Assembly (NCBI RefSeq): GCF_000966285.1
Contig: NZ_KQ031391.1
Span: 2,825,208-2,889,207 of the forward strand
Length of the DNA stretch: 64,000 nt
DNA from: Pseudofrankia sp. DC12
GTDB taxonomy: Bacteria; Actinomycetota; Actinomycetes; Frankiales; Frankiaceae
Direction: 5' to 3'
The notes under the pieces are model-generated. The model saw nothing but the letters and a program-made list of their open reading frames with translations. It made no database searches and was not told where the DNA came from. Below are positions 26,564 to 36,284 of this stretch, one piece after another; position 1 is the stretch's first letter, and every line of letters starts with the position of its first letter. The translations under genes were made by a program, and so were the position numbers.

Positions 26564-27655
26564 TCAGGACGTCAGGCGGCGGCGGCGAGCGATCTCGGCG
26601 AGGGCGACGCCGGCCGCGACGCCCGCGTTGAGCGACTCGACCTCACCGGCCATCGGGATCCGCACCAGCAGGTCACAGTTCTCCCCGACCAGCCTGGACA
26701 GGCCACGCCCCTCCGAGCCGACCACCAGCACGATCGGGTCCGTCGCGGCCTCCAGCTCGTCGAGGCTGATGTCCGCGTTCGCGGCGAGCCCGACGACGAC
26801 AAGCCCGCTGTCTGCATACGACCGCAACGTCCGGTTCAGGTTGGTGGCCCGGGCGACCGGTAGCCGCGCCGCGGCGCCGGCCGAGGTCTTCCAGGCGGCC
26901 GCGGTCATCCCGGCGGCGCGCCGCTCGGGCACGACGACGCCCTGCGCCCCGAACGCGGCAGCCGAGCGGACGACGGCGCCGAGGTTGCGCGGGTCGGTCA
27001 CCCCGTCGAGTGCGACCAGCAGGCCCGGGCCGGCCACCCGCGCCCGCTCCAGCAGGTCGTCGGGGTGCGCGTACCGGAACGGCGGGACGACCAGCGCGAG
27101 CCCCTGGTGCGGCGCGACCCCGCACAGGCGGTCCAGCTCGAAGCGGCCGATGTCCACGACCGCCATGCCGGCCCGGCCGGCGAGCTTGCGCGCCTCGGTC
27201 AGCCGCTCGTCGTATTCAAGCCCTCCGGCGATGTACAGCGTCGCGGCCGGGATACCGGCCCGTAGCGCCTCGACGACCGAGTTTCGCCCGACGACGAGCT
27301 CATCGGTCTCGCCGGGCCGCCGGCCGGCCGGGCCGCCACGCCCAGCGGCGGCGGCGTCACGCTGACCGGTATGGCCCGCCCGTGTCGGGCCGCCGTCACG
27401 GCCGGCGGCGGGCCGCGCCGCCGCGCCGGTTCGGGTGCTCGCCGCGTCGGACCGCGCCACCGCCGCCGCGCGACGCTGTGCCGGGTGCCCCTTGCGCATC
27501 TCGGCCGGCGGCGTCGCGCCCTTTCCCTCAAGGGCCCGGCGCCGCTGGCCACCGCTGCCCGCCGACGCGCCCTTGCGGTGCGAGCCGGCCTTCGCCGCCC
27601 GGCCACCCTGGCCGCCGCGCGCCACGCCTCCCCCGCCCCGCCGTCCCGTCGCCAT
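26564..27655 (-). CDS. rlmB: 23S rRNA (guanosine-2'-O)-methyltransferase RlmB (TrmH/SpoU family)
   Basis: 363 residues from the ATG at 27655 (GGAGGG 9 bases upstream). A long Arg/Gly/Ala-rich N-terminal extension (about 115 residues) precedes the substrate-binding domain ([20 protein letters not shown]). The SPOUT knot follows: motif 1 [16 protein letters not shown], motif 2 [15 protein letters not shown] and motif 3 [20 protein letters not shown]. It methylates a 23S rRNA ribose (G2251 in E. coli). In mycobacteria it directly follows cysS; here a PP2C/FHA pair on the other strand separates them. An in-frame upstream ATG would add residues coded by a 15-bp repeat. Confidence 0.92.
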   Translation of the reverse strand: MATGRRGGGGVARGGQGGRAAKAGSHRKGASAGSGGQRRRALEGKGATPPAEMRKGHPAQRRAAAVARSDAASTRTGAAARPAAGRDGGPTRAGHTGQRDAAAAGRGGPAGRRPGETDELVVGRNSVVEALRAGIPAATLYIAGGLEYDERLTEARKLAGRAGMAVVDIGRFELDRLCGVAPHQGLALVVPPFRYAHPDDLLERARVAGPGLLVALDGVTDPRNLGAVVRSAAAFGAQGVVVPERRAAGMTAAAWKTSAGAAARLPVARATNLNRTLRSYADSGLVVVGLAANADISLDELEAATDPIVLVVGSEGRGLSRLVGENCDLLVRIPMAGEVESLNAGVAAGVALAEIARRRRLTS

Positions 27656-27671
27656 CGTCGGGTTACCCTCC

Positions 27672-27735
27672 GTCTTCAATTTCGGTGTCTTCGATTTCGG
27701 TGTCTTCGATTTCGGTGTCGTCAAATCTCGGTGTC
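27672..27735. repeat. 15-bp tandem repeat upstream of rlmB
   Basis: About three full and further partial copies of ttcggtgtcttcgat just beyond the rlmB ribosome site, AT-richer than the surroundings. On the minus strand it would encode a KTPKS-type repeat if an earlier rlmB start were used. It lies in the leader region and could affect transcription or be simple slippage. Confidence 0.75.
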
Positions 27736-28542
27736 GTCAGGCCCGGGCCGGCCACCTGGCCGGCCGGTTCCTGGTCGTCCGGTCTGGGTCCACGAGTGCG
27801 TCGCCGCCCTGCCGGCGGCATCCGCCCTGCCGGCCTGGGGCCATGCGGCCACGGCCACGCCGCCGCCCGGGTGGCGGCCGGTCGGCCGCGCATCCCAACT
27901 CCTAGAACTCACAACGGTACCTGGCCGCGCACTCGGGACGCTCCGGCCGGGCCCGCTGCCTCTCCGGCGGCCCGCAAGCGCCTAGCAGGCCGCCGCCAGG
28001 CCACCGGAGGTGGCCGGGCACATACCGGAGAAATTGCCTATCTCCGCCACGATCAGTAATCATTGGCGACATGCCAGCGCGGCCCTCGGGCCCACCGTCC
28101 GTCCACAGCGCACGCGTCCGTGGCCGCATCGGCGGGCTTGACTGCACCGGGAACCGGAGCGAGACCGCACTTGCATCAACGGATTCCCGCCGGTTGATCG
28201 CGGCCATCGACGGACCTGGGCCTATGCTGCGAAGATTCTCCCCTGACTGCCCCGGCTACCCGGGCTGGTCGGGGAGACACCGGATCAACCGCGACGGTCG
28301 GGAGGCACGACAATGGTGGCGCGCACGCCGTCTGGCCGCGGCGGGGGCCGGCCGCCGACGGCTTTGCCATCCCCCGCCCGGCCGCGAGGTACCTGCGCGC
28401 TGGAACTCCCGACCGTGGGAGGCCAAGAGAGTCGACGTATGGGACGCCGGGCCAGGAACGCCTGCTCGCCGCGCCCCGGGCAGCCTCGCCGCGAGTGGCG
28501 GTCGGCCCGGAAGCGGCGCCTGGCCCGCCGATTGAGAACGGG
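27736..28542. other. Intergenic between divergent rlmB and PP2C genes
   Basis: About 800 bp with no recognisable gene; the open frames on both strands translate to Pro/Arg/Ala-rich sequence. It should hold promoters for both divergent genes. A less GC-rich patch near 28030-28070 (attgcctatctccgccacgatcagtaatc and flanks) is the likeliest place. Confidence 0.4.
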
Positions 28543-29694
28543 ATGACCGTGGAGCACGACGCCGCTGGAAGCTACGACGTCGGCGGATCCGGCTATCACG
28601 GCGGGTCCGGTTACGACGGCGGGTCCGGCTACGACCTGCCTGAACGCGGCATGCCGGAGAGAGGACGGTCCCTGATCGACGAGCGCACCAACCGCTGCCC
28701 GCGCTGCGCCGTCGTCCTCTACGGCGACGCCCGGTACTGCGACTCCTGCGGTTTCGCGCTGCAGGGCCCACCGGTGGTCAGCGGCGACTCGGACCACCGG
28801 GAGAAGGACCTCGGCCAGATCGCCGGCGTCTGCGACCGCGGCGTCCGGCATGCCACCAACGAGGACGCCATGGGCGTCGCCGAGGTGTTCGGGACGATGA
28901 TCGCCGTCGTGTGCGACGGCGTCTCGACGACGCCGGGCTCCGGTGAGGCGTCCGCGGCCGCGGCCGCGACGGCGACCACGATCCTCGCCGACGCCGTTCG
29001 CGCGCACGGCCCCGGCCGAGCCGTCCCGGTCAGCCGGCCGGGTGACGTGCTCGACGTCCTGGAGCCAGGAGACGAGGACGACTACCACGATCCGGTGACG
29101 CTGCCAGCGACCGTGGTCGGCGGCTTCGGGCCCGAAGAGGCCGAGCTGGCCCTCCACCGCGCGGTGCACGCGGCCCAGGACATGATCGCCCAGCTCAGTG
29201 CGGCGGAGGGCCGGATGGCGCCGTCCTGCACGATCGCCGCGGCCATCATCTCGCCGCCGGTCGCGGGCGGCCCCAGGACCGTGACCATCGGCTGGGTCGG
29301 CGACAGCCGGGTCTACCTGCTGGGCCCGCGCTGGTCGGAGCGGCTGTCTGCGGACGACACCTGGGCGGCGGAGGCGGCCCGCGCCGGCCTCATCCCGGCG
29401 TCCGAGGCGGAGACCCACCGCAGGGCGCACACGCTGACCCGCTGGCTCGGCGGCGACGCCGAGGACGTGGCCCCACACACGGCGGTGTTCCCGATCGAGG
29501 CCCCCGCGACGGTACTGGTCTGCAGCGACGGACTGTGGAACTACGCGTCCCGGCCCGATGTCATGGCCGCCATCGTCAACCAGCTGCCACCGGACGCCGA
29601 GGCGGTCGAGGTCGCGCGCCATCTCATCGAGTTCGCGATCGACCAGGGTGGGCACGACAACATCACTGTCATCGCGGCACGCGTGGACCGTTGA
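28543..29694 (+). CDS. Zinc-ribbon PP2C-family Ser/Thr phosphatase
   Basis: 383 residues from the ATG at 28543. It starts with a Gly/Tyr/Ser repeat tail (SGYHGGSGYDGGSGYD), then a zinc ribbon CPRC...CDSC (C52, C55, C66, C69), then the PP2C fold. The metal-site motifs are there: RHATNEDAMG, VVCDGV, GDSRVYLLG, SDGLWNY and GHDNITVIAARV. It removes phosphate from Ser/Thr (Mg/Mn-dependent). The zinc ribbon recurs in the FHA protein downstream (30002), so the two are probably partners in one phospho-signalling complex. No kinase lies beside them; the nearest is at 3595-5127. Confidence 0.9.
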   Translation: MTVEHDAAGSYDVGGSGYHGGSGYDGGSGYDLPERGMPERGRSLIDERTNRCPRCAVVLYGDARYCDSCGFALQGPPVVSGDSDHREKDLGQIAGVCDRGVRHATNEDAMGVAEVFGTMIAVVCDGVSTTPGSGEASAAAAATATTILADAVRAHGPGRAVPVSRPGDVLDVLEPGDEDDYHDPVTLPATVVGGFGPEEAELALHRAVHAAQDMIAQLSAAEGRMAPSCTIAAAIISPPVAGGPRTVTIGWVGDSRVYLLGPRWSERLSADDTWAAEAARAGLIPASEAETHRRAHTLTRWLGGDAEDVAPHTAVFPIEAPATVLVCSDGLWNYASRPDVMAAIVNQLPPDAEAVEVARHLIEFAIDQGGHDNITVIAARVDR

Positions 29695-30001
29695 GAGGCC
29701 AGTCACTCGGCGGTCACCGGCCCGGCTGTGCGCGTGAGCACGGGTGGGCCAGTGTTGGTCGCCGGAAGGCCACTGGGACACTGGAGGCCGTTCCCGCGGA
29801 TGACCTGGCGGCGTCCGCCACGAGGCCGGCAGGGGCAATGACATCTCAGCGGGCAACGAGGCAACCCGTCGGCTACTACAGATGCCGGTGCAGATCGACA
29901 ATCCAACAACGGGTACGGTTCGTAAGAGGAATCGAGGTCGGCCGAAGTGACGAGCCTCTCGTCGCCAGGCAGACCAGGACCGTCCGGGTGAAGGTGATCA
30001 G
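29695..30001. other. Gap between PP2C and FHA genes
   Basis: 307 bp, less GC-rich than its surroundings around 29860-29950, no gene recognised. The last bases form the ribosome site (AAGGTGA) of the FHA gene. The gap may carry a separate promoter for it. Confidence 0.4.
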
Positions 30002-31339
30002 GTGAGCGCACGCTGCCCGGAGGGGCACCTGTCCCAGGATCCCGACTACTGCGATCAGTGCGGCCTCCGCATCACGAGTGGTCAGGACAGTTACGGCTAC
30101 CGGTCGGACGACCGTGGCACGCCAGTCGGCTCCTACGGGGGCGGCTCGGGCCGCGGTGGCACCGGTGGCACTGGTGCCGGGTACGACCCCCTAGGCATCC
30201 GTCGCGGGGGTGAGCCGGCCGGTCGAGGATCCTCGCGCGGCGGCGACCCGTACGGCGGGGAGCAGTACGACAACGGTTTCGGCTCCGGCTACGACGACCG
30301 CCCGGCGCGGTCGTCCTACGGCGCCGAGTCCTACGACCAGGGCGGCTATGGGTCGTCCCGGGGCGGTGGCCGAGGCGACCGCGCCGGCGAGGGCCGGGAC
30401 GCCGGCGGCTTCCGCGGCGGCCGAGACGACCCGGACGGCGGCTACGGCCGCGGCGGTCGGGACGGCGTTGGCCGCGGTACGCCCGACGACGATGGCTACC
30501 AGTCGGCGCGCGGTGGCCGGGACGACTTCGGCGGCCGCGGCGGTGACCAGTACGGCCGGGATGGCGGCGAGACCGCCTACGCGCGTGGTGGCCGCGACGA
30601 CCGTGACGGCTACGGCGGCCGCGGCGGCCGGGACGCCGCCGCGGCCGACGGCGGCCGCGGTGCCCAGGGCTACGACTCGGACCCGCTCGGCGTGGCCGAC
30701 CGCGGCGGTGCCCGGGGCGACCGCGCCGCCGGCCGCTACCCGCAGTGCCCGAGCTGCCGGGCGTACTACGAGCCCGGCGCCCGGTTCTGCGAGAACTGCG
30801 GCCTGGACTTCACCACCGGCCACATGCCAGGTGCCGTCCCGGCCGGGTCCGGGCGTCGCCAGACCGACCCACCGGCCGACGGCGGCTACGGCGAGCCGGT
30901 CATCACCGGGAACGCGGCCAACTGGAACGGTGGTGGCGGCGGGCCGGTCTCGACCACCTGGGAGGCCGTCGTCGAGGCCGAGCGGGACTACTACGACAGC
31001 GGCGACGACCATCGCGTCCCGTTCCCGTCGTTCTACCCGCGCAGGGTGTTCCCGCTGAGCGGGCCGCGGCTGCTTGTCGGCCGGCGCAGCGAGTCCCGCG
31101 GCATCCACCCGGAGATCGACCTGTCGGGCGCCCCGGAGGACCCGGGTATCTCGCGCGCGCACGCAATCTTCGAGCGGCAGCCGGACGGCGGCTACGCGCT
31201 GCTGGACCCGGGCTCGACCAACGGCACCCGGCTGAACGACGAGCCGGAGCCGATCGAGCCGCACGGCCCCGTCCCCCTGCAGGACGGCGACCGCGTCTAC
31301 CTGGGCGCCTGGACCCGCATCACCATCCGCGCCCGCTAG
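30002..31339 (+). CDS. FHA-domain protein with two zinc ribbons and RGG-like linker
   Basis: 445 residues from a GTG with AAGGTGA 6 bases upstream. Residues 5-20 are a zinc ribbon (CPEGH...CDQC). Residues about 40-245 are a low-complexity Gly/Arg/Asp/Tyr linker with repeated GGRDD and GYGGRGGRD units. A second ribbon follows (CPSC...CENC, about 250-267). The C-terminal 90 residues are an FHA domain (LLVGRRSESRG, ISRAHAIFER, LLDPGSTNGTRLND) that binds phospho-Thr. It is therefore a reader for kinase output, with the PP2C upstream as eraser. It ends at a strong bidirectional hairpin shared with cysS. Confidence 0.9.
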   Translation: MSARCPEGHLSQDPDYCDQCGLRITSGQDSYGYRSDDRGTPVGSYGGGSGRGGTGGTGAGYDPLGIRRGGEPAGRGSSRGGDPYGGEQYDNGFGSGYDDRPARSSYGAESYDQGGYGSSRGGGRGDRAGEGRDAGGFRGGRDDPDGGYGRGGRDGVGRGTPDDDGYQSARGGRDDFGGRGGDQYGRDGGETAYARGGRDDRDGYGGRGGRDAAAADGGRGAQGYDSDPLGVADRGGARGDRAAGRYPQCPSCRAYYEPGARFCENCGLDFTTGHMPGAVPAGSGRRQTDPPADGGYGEPVITGNAANWNGGGGGPVSTTWEAVVEAERDYYDSGDDHRVPFPSFYPRRVFPLSGPRLLVGRRSESRGIHPEIDLSGAPEDPGISRAHAIFERQPDGGYALLDPGSTNGTRLNDEPEPIEPHGPVPLQDGDRVYLGAWTRITIRAR

Positions 31340-31353
31340 CCGGCAGACCCACC

Positions 31354-31393
31354 ACGGCGATGGCCCCACCCAACCGGGTGGGGCCATCGCCGT
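31354..31393. terminator. Strong bidirectional hairpin terminator (FHA gene/cysS)
   Basis: A perfect 18-bp inverted repeat, acggcgatggccccaccc and its complement, with loop AACC. It begins 15 bp after the FHA stop and lies between convergent genes. No U-run, as usual in GC-rich actinobacteria. Confidence 0.85.
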
Positions 31394-31535
31394 CTGGCAC
31401 ACCGGCCGGAACCCGCGAGCGAGCCAGTACCGGACCTGCCAACGGAACCAAAGAAACCGACCCTGGATCGCGAACCACCACCAGCCTCCAGGCCCCGCCC
31501 GAACCAGCATCGGGAGGGCGCCCCAGCGCCCGACC

Positions 31536-31567
31536 GGAAAGTTGGGCGCGAACGCGCCCAACTTTCC
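31536..31567. terminator. Hairpin just past the cysS stop
   Basis: A perfect 15-bp inverted repeat (ggaaagttgggcgcg/complement, 2-nt centre so the real loop is GCGAACGC or similar), a few bases beyond the end of cysS. With the hairpin at 31354 it gives two stacked terminators for this convergent pair. Confidence 0.75.
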
Positions 31568-31570
31568 GTC

Positions 31571-33097
31571 CTAACCGAGGTGCCAGCGATGGCCCTCACC
31601 GGTGTCGTCCACGATGACACCGGCGTCGCGCAGGCGGTCGCGGATCGAGTCGGACTCGGTGTAGTCGCCGCGGGCCCTGGCGGCCGAGCGCAGGTCGAGC
31701 ACGATCTGCATGACGCCGTCCAGCGCGGGGCGCACCTGGCCACCGGCGGCCGGCCACTGCGCCACCGGGTCCAGGCCCAGCACGGTAAGCATCCGGCGCA
31801 CGGCGACCAACCAGCCGGCGAGCTCCCTCCTGTGGGATTTCGACAGCACGAGGTTCCCCTCGGCCACTGCGCCGAACAGCGCGGCGAGCGCTCGGCTGAC
31901 GCCGAGGTCGTCGTCGAGAGCGGCGGAGAAGTCCGCCCAGGCCCCCGCCGGCGACGCCGCGACAGCCGGGTCGGCGCCGGCAGCGGCTCCTCCCGCCGCG
32001 CGGCTCGTCCCCCGTCCCTTGGCCGAGCGCGGCGCGGCCGCAGACGGTGCCTCGGCGGCGAGCGACTCGGCTTCCTCCGGGCTACCGAGGATGTCCAGGG
32101 CGTTGCGGACGAAGGTCTCCACCCGGTCGTACGCGGCGGCTGACTCGGTGAGCACGTCGGGGCTGTACTCCAGCGACGAACGGTAGTGCGCCGACAGCAG
32201 ATGGTAGCGAAGCACCTGCGGGCGCACGTGGGCCAGCGCGTCGGTGACGAAGAACGAGTTACCCAGCGACTTGGACATCTTGGTGCCACCGGTGGTCAGC
32301 AGCCCGGCGTGCATCCAGTACCGGGCCATCTCCGGCTCCCCGGCCCCGCCGTGGGCCCGGGCCGCGGAGGCGCAGACCGTCTGCGCCCGCTCGTTCTCGT
32401 GATGCGGGAAGACGAGGTCCAGACCGCCGCCGTGGATGTCGAAGACGTCTCCCAGGTACTTGCCGGCCATCGCCGAGCACTCGAGATGCCAGCCGGGCCG
32501 CCCGGAGCCCCACGGCGAGTCCCAGGCCGGCTCGCCCGGCCTCGCCGCCTTCCACAGCGCGAAGTCGCGCGGGTCCTCCTTGCCGCCCTCGGCCTCCGCC
32601 GAGGCCTGCATGGCGTCCGGTCGCTGGTTGGAAAGGGCTCCGTAGTCACCGAACCGGCCGACCCGGAACCATACCGACCCGTCGCCCTCGTAGGCGTAGC
32701 CCGCCGCGATCAGGTCGGCGATCAGCGCGAACATCTCCGGGATGTGGCCGGTGGCCCGAGGCTGGATCGTCGGCGGCAGGATTCCGACGGCCAGGTAGGC
32801 ATCGTCGAACGACCTGGTCTCACGGGTCGCGAGCTCCCAGACCGAGACACCTTCCCGGTCCGCGTTGACGATGATCTTGTCGTCGATGTCCGTGACGTTC
32901 TGCACATACGTGACGGCGTAGCCAGACGCGAGCAGCCAGCGACGCAGCAGGTCGAAGGCGACCGCCGAACGCAGGTGGCCGACGTGGGGAGCGGACTGAA
33001 CCGTCGGCCCACACACGTAGACGCCCACGTGGCCGGGGCGCAGCGGCTCAAAAGGCCGCACGCGCCGCGTACGCGTGTCGTAGAGGTGCAGGCTCAT
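31571..33097 (-). CDS. cysS: Cysteinyl-tRNA synthetase
   Basis: 508 residues. A class I synthetase with the HIGH-type motif PHVGH (37-41) and KMSKS (273-277). The zinc ligands that select cysteine are in place: C29 (VYVCGPT), C207 (WHLECSAM), H232 (PHHENE) and the following Glu. A low-complexity Ala/Gly/Ser insert (about 340-370) lies in the anticodon-binding half. It charges tRNA-Cys in the cytoplasm. It is the cysS of the conserved ispD-ispF-cysS-rlmB cluster, but here separated from ispF by a PPOX gene and from rlmB by the PP2C/FHA pair. Confidence 0.96.
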   Translation of the reverse strand: MSLHLYDTRTRRVRPFEPLRPGHVGVYVCGPTVQSAPHVGHLRSAVAFDLLRRWLLASGYAVTYVQNVTDIDDKIIVNADREGVSVWELATRETRSFDDAYLAVGILPPTIQPRATGHIPEMFALIADLIAAGYAYEGDGSVWFRVGRFGDYGALSNQRPDAMQASAEAEGGKEDPRDFALWKAARPGEPAWDSPWGSGRPGWHLECSAMAGKYLGDVFDIHGGGLDLVFPHHENERAQTVCASAARAHGGAGEPEMARYWMHAGLLTTGGTKMSKSLGNSFFVTDALAHVRPQVLRYHLLSAHYRSSLEYSPDVLTESAAAYDRVETFVRNALDILGSPEEAESLAAEAPSAAAPRSAKGRGTSRAAGGAAAGADPAVAASPAGAWADFSAALDDDLGVSRALAALFGAVAEGNLVLSKSHRRELAGWLVAVRRMLTVLGLDPVAQWPAAGGQVRPALDGVMQIVLDLRSAARARGDYTESDSIRDRLRDAGVIVDDTGEGHRWHLG

Positions 33098-33450
33098 CTG
33101 TCAAGAGTACGGCGATCGTCGGGAAGGGCGCTTGCGCGCCCGCCCGACGATCGCCTGTCGGGCGCTGAGCGCCCTCCCAGCCCTTGATGTCCGAGAGCCC
33201 GGAAATCCTGGGCCGATGCTCGTCCTGCCTGGCAGCGTGGTCAGGTTGCGCTCGTGTGGCCTGCACGGGGGCGGCTCGCCTGGGCGGGCTGCGTCACCCT
33301 GTTGTGGTTGTCGGGTGCGCTCGGGCGCCATTCGTGGGGCGAACTGGGTCGCAAGTCTGCGAGGGCGACGGCTCTGCGGCCTGTCTGTCGAGCGCTGACG
33401 TCCGCCCGGCCCGGCCAGGCTTCTTGAGCGGCTATCTCACGGTGGTGGGG
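33098..33450. other. Intergenic, no gene recognised
   Basis: 353 bp between the cysS start and the PPOX stop. No convincing reading frame; it probably holds the cysS promoter. A short inverted pair (gcgcccgcccgacgatcgcc with cgatcgtcgggaagggcgc nearby, 33113-33153) can form a hairpin in the cysS leader. Confidence 0.4.
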
Positions 33451-33843
33451 TTAGCCGGTGGTGAGTACGCGGGTGGGGGTTACTCGGATGACCACGCGGA
33501 TGGCGTCCGGGCCGTCCCATTTGTAGGGCTCGCCGGTGTACTTCACCGCCAGGCGGTCGATCAGGTCGCGGCCGCCCTCCTCGGTCAGGGTGGCGGTGCC
33601 ACGGATCTCCACGTAGGAGTACGGATCCCGCTGGTCAAGGAACATGACGGCAACGCGGGGATCGCGGTCGATATCGCGTTCCTTGGCCCGGCCGCGCACC
33701 GTTGAGAGCAGCAGGTCGTCGCCGTCCCGCTCGATCCACAGCACGGTAAGCCGCGGCGACCCGTCCGGCTGCAGCGTCGCCAGGGTCACGTAGGTCGGCG
33801 CCTCCGCCAGCGTCCTGACCTTTTCCGGCAGCCGTTCACCCAT
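33451..33843 (-). CDS. PPOX-class F420-dependent oxidoreductase
   Basis: 130 residues, ATG with AGGAG 5 bases upstream. A split-barrel fold: YVTLATLQPDGSPRLTVLWI, then RAKERDIDRDPRVAVMFLDQ and YSYVEIRGTATLTEEGG. These match the small F420- or FMN-binding PPOX proteins of actinobacteria (about 130-145 residues), which reduce or sequester biliverdin-like, heme or unknown substrates. It sits between ispF and cysS in the same direction, an addition to the conserved order. Confidence 0.88.
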   Translation of the reverse strand: MGERLPEKVRTLAEAPTYVTLATLQPDGSPRLTVLWIERDGDDLLLSTVRGRAKERDIDRDPRVAVMFLDQRDPYSYVEIRGTATLTEEGGRDLIDRLAVKYTGEPYKWDGPDAIRVVIRVTPTRVLTTG

Positions 33844-33975
33844 AAACGCTCCTGAAAGTCCCGCGACGCCGCGAATCGCCCATCAGGGCAACGATTCCAC
33901 CGGCGGCCCGCCGAAAGGCGACGATTCGATGCCAGCCTGGCATTCGATCGGTCGGGGCGAGTCGGCGGCCCTCGC

Positions 33976-34500
33976 TCAGCCGCCGAGGCGGGCGATGAGC
34001 GCGGTCGCGACGGCCGCGAGGCCCTCGCCGCGGCCGGTGAGACCGAGGCCGTCGGTCGTCGTCGCGGAGACACTGACCACCGCGCCGCCGAGCGCCGCGG
34101 CCATGGCCGCGGCGGCCTCGTCGCGCCGCTTCGCCATCCGCGGCCTGTTGCCGACGACCTGGACCGCGACATTGCCGATCGTCCAGCCGTCCTCGGTGAG
34201 GAGCCGGGCTGTCTCGCCGAGCAGCGCGGCGCCGGGCGCTCCGGACCACTCGGGACGATCGGTACCGAAGATCTTGCCCAGGTCACCGAGACCGGAGGCG
34301 ATCAGCAGCGCGTCGCAGGCCGCGTGCGCGGCCACGTCGCCGTCGGAATGACCGGCCAGACCGGTCTCGCCCTCCCACTGCAGACAGGCGACCCAGCACG
34401 GACGCCCCTGCTCGAACGGGTGAACGTCGACGCCGACGCCGACCCGGGGCAGCGCGATCGCGGCGGCCGCCGTCGCCGACACCGCGTCGGCGGCCGTCAC
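33976..34500 (-). CDS. ispF: 2-C-methyl-D-erythritol 2,4-cyclodiphosphate synthase
   Basis: 174 residues from a GTG overlapping the ispD stop (GTGA). [11 protein letters not shown] supplies the first metal Asp and His, and [20 protein letters not shown] the remaining zinc His and the substrate loop. TDRPEWSG and the C-terminal [13 protein letters not shown] fit the family. It forms the cyclic diphosphate in the MEP isoprenoid pathway as a trimer. The first 17 residues are an Ala-rich extension, so a later start is possible. Confidence 0.94.
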   Translation of the reverse strand: MTAADAVSATAAAAIALPRVGVGVDVHPFEQGRPCWVACLQWEGETGLAGHSDGDVAAHAACDALLIASGLGDLGKIFGTDRPEWSGAPGAALLGETARLLTEDGWTIGNVAVQVVGNRPRMAKRRDEAAAAMAAALGGAVVSVSATTTDGLGLTGRGEGLAAVATALIARLGG

Positions 34501-35204
34501 GACCGCCCCGACTCGGCCAGCGGACGGCGGGCCAGCAGAGCCTCGGCGAAGACGAGATCGATCGGCCGGGTGACCTTGAACGCCTCCTCGGCGCCGGGGA
34601 TGGTCGTGACCGGCACTCCCAGCCGCTCCACCAGGCCCGCGTCGTCGGTCACCGCCGGGCCGTCGTCGGAGCTGGCGTACGCGGCCTCCAGCACCTCGCG
34701 GCGGAAGCCCTGCGGAGTCTGGACCGCGCGCAGGCCGTCACGGGTCGGCGTGCGCAGCACCCGGCCCTCAGCGTCGACCTCCTTGACGGTGTCCGCGACC
34801 GGCAGCACCGGGATGACCGCGGGCTGCCCGCCGAGCACCGCGGCGGCGACCGCGTCGACCAGCGACGGGGGCGTCAACGGGCGGGCCGCGTCATGCACCA
34901 GCACGACCCGGATGTCGTCGTCGAGCGCCCGCAGCGCGCCGCGCACCGAGTCGACCCGCTCGGCTCCGCCGGCCAGCACCCGGACATCCGGGCCCAGCAG
35001 CCGGCTGACCACCTCGACGAGAGTCGGTGGAGCGGCGACGATGATCTGCGACACCAGGTCGGCCCTGGCCAGCGCCTGCACGGCGTGCACCAGCATGGGC
35101 CGGCCGCCGAGCGGCCGCAGCGCCTTAGGCACGCCGCCGCCCAGCCGTTCCCCGCGCCCCGCTGCCGGGACCACGACAGCGACCCGCGCCTCCGGCCCGG
35201 TCAC
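34497..35204 (-). CDS. ispD: 2-C-methyl-D-erythritol 4-phosphate cytidylyltransferase
   Basis: 235 residues from a GTG. The nucleotide-binding start [20 protein letters not shown], the [10 protein letters not shown] motif and the [17 protein letters not shown] motif are all present, with the catalytic Arg and Lys of the IspD/TarI family. It makes CDP-methylerythritol in the MEP pathway. Its TGA overlaps the start of ispF, so the two enzymes are translationally coupled. Confidence 0.94.
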   Translation of the reverse strand: MTGPEARVAVVVPAAGRGERLGGGVPKALRPLGGRPMLVHAVQALARADLVSQIIVAAPPTLVEVVSRLLGPDVRVLAGGAERVDSVRGALRALDDDIRVVLVHDAARPLTPPSLVDAVAAAVLGGQPAVIPVLPVADTVKEVDAEGRVLRTPTRDGLRAVQTPQGFRREVLEAAYASSDDGPAVTDDAGLVERLGVPVTTIPGAEEAFKVTRPIDLVFAEALLARRPLAESGRS

Positions 35205-35801
35205 CGCGGTCCTCGCTCGATCTCAGACGTCACCAGCATCCAGCCCACCAGACAGACCGCCGGCCGCCCCGAACTGGACGACCCGAAAAACCTGAGCCGA
35301 ACCTACCGGCCGCCCCCGCTCGCCACAAACGCCGAACCCCCCAGCTCATTGCCACCCACGACCAGCGGCTTCGACCCGGGCCGGACAGGCGTGACGCCAC
35401 CCACACGGCCGCCTAAACCCATCTGCAGACAAGAACGAGCCGCCCCGCCGGGGACCAGTCCAGCCGACAACCGCGACGACCGGCCCATCGGAGCTGGATT
35501 CGGCGCCAGCTCTGTGATCGCCGCGTTGACGGCGCCACCGGCTTTGCCGCGCCCGCGGTGTTCCATGGGTCTGGCACCCGAAGCAGCCCGGGAGCCGTCG
35601 CTTCGAAGAAGGCCTGGAACGACACGCGGGCCACCCACCGCCGGCCAAGCCGGCGGAAGGTGACCCGCATCCCACTTATTCATGCCCAGGCTGCCCAGGC
35701 TGCCCAGGCTGAGCCCGACTCCAGAGGTCATCCCCTGGGCAGATATCTGCCGATCGACGAGCCGAGCGGCCGCCCGGTGGGCAGCGAACACAGCTCAGCC
35801 G
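35205..35801. other. Insertion between carD and ispD, no gene recognised
   Basis: About 600 bp where mycobacteria have almost none. A 162-codon minus-strand frame (35303-35791) is Gly/Pro/Ser-rich with no family match and no ribosome site, so I do not call it a gene. Three 9-bp repeats (aggctgccc) occur at about 35687-35713. Confidence 0.45.
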
Positions 35802-36284
35802 TCAACCGGCAAGCACCTCGTCGAGCATCGCCTCGGCCTTGTCCTCGTTGGTGCCTTCGGCGAGGGCGAGCTCGCTCACGAGAATCTGACGAGCCTTGCT
35901 CAGCATCCGCTTCTCGCCGGCGGACAGCCCACGCTCGCGGTCACGCCGCCAGAGGTCGCGGACGACCTCGGCGACCTTGTTGACGTCGCCGGAGGCCAGC
36001 TTCTCGAGGTTGGCCTTGTACCGACGCGACCAGTTGGTCGGCTCCTCGGTGTGCGGCGCGCGCAGCACCTCGAAGACGCGCTCGAGGCCGTCCTGGCCGA
36101 CGACATCGCGTACGCCAACCATGCCGATGTTGTCGGCCGGCACGCGCACGGTCAGGTCGCCCTGAGCCACCTTGAGCACGAGATAGAGTTTCTCTTCACC
36201 TTTGATGACGCGCGTTTCAATCGCATCGATGAGAGCAGCCCCGTGATGCGGGTAAACGACGGTCTCGCCGACTTGGAAAGCCAT
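35802..36284 (-). CDS. carD: CarD-family RNA polymerase-binding regulator
   Basis: 160 residues. The N-terminal Tudor-like RNAP-interaction domain is [20 protein letters not shown] to VRVPADNIG, and the helical C-terminal domain includes [20 protein letters not shown] and [13 protein letters not shown]. The conserved Trp that wedges into the promoter bubble is in VRDLWRRD. It stabilises open complexes at rRNA and many other promoters and is essential in mycobacteria. It heads the leftward ispD-ispF cluster. The start ATG follows AAGGGG at some distance. Confidence 0.95.
   Translation of the reverse strand: MAFQVGETVVYPHHGAALIDAIETRVIKGEEKLYLVLKVAQGDLTVRVPADNIGMVGVRDVVGQDGLERVFEVLRAPHTEEPTNWSRRYKANLEKLASGDVNKVAEVVRDLWRRDRERGLSAGEKRMLSKARQILVSELALAEGTNEDKAEAMLDEVLAG

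Noticed and set aside
27672-27735. Short repeats as a CRISPR array
   Set aside because: The units are directly tandem without spacers. The same holds for the repeats at 12310 and 36961.
35303-35791. A 162-codon minus-strand frame between carD and ispD
   Set aside because: Gly/Pro/Ser-rich, no ribosome site, no recognisable domain. Kept as an unexplained gap.
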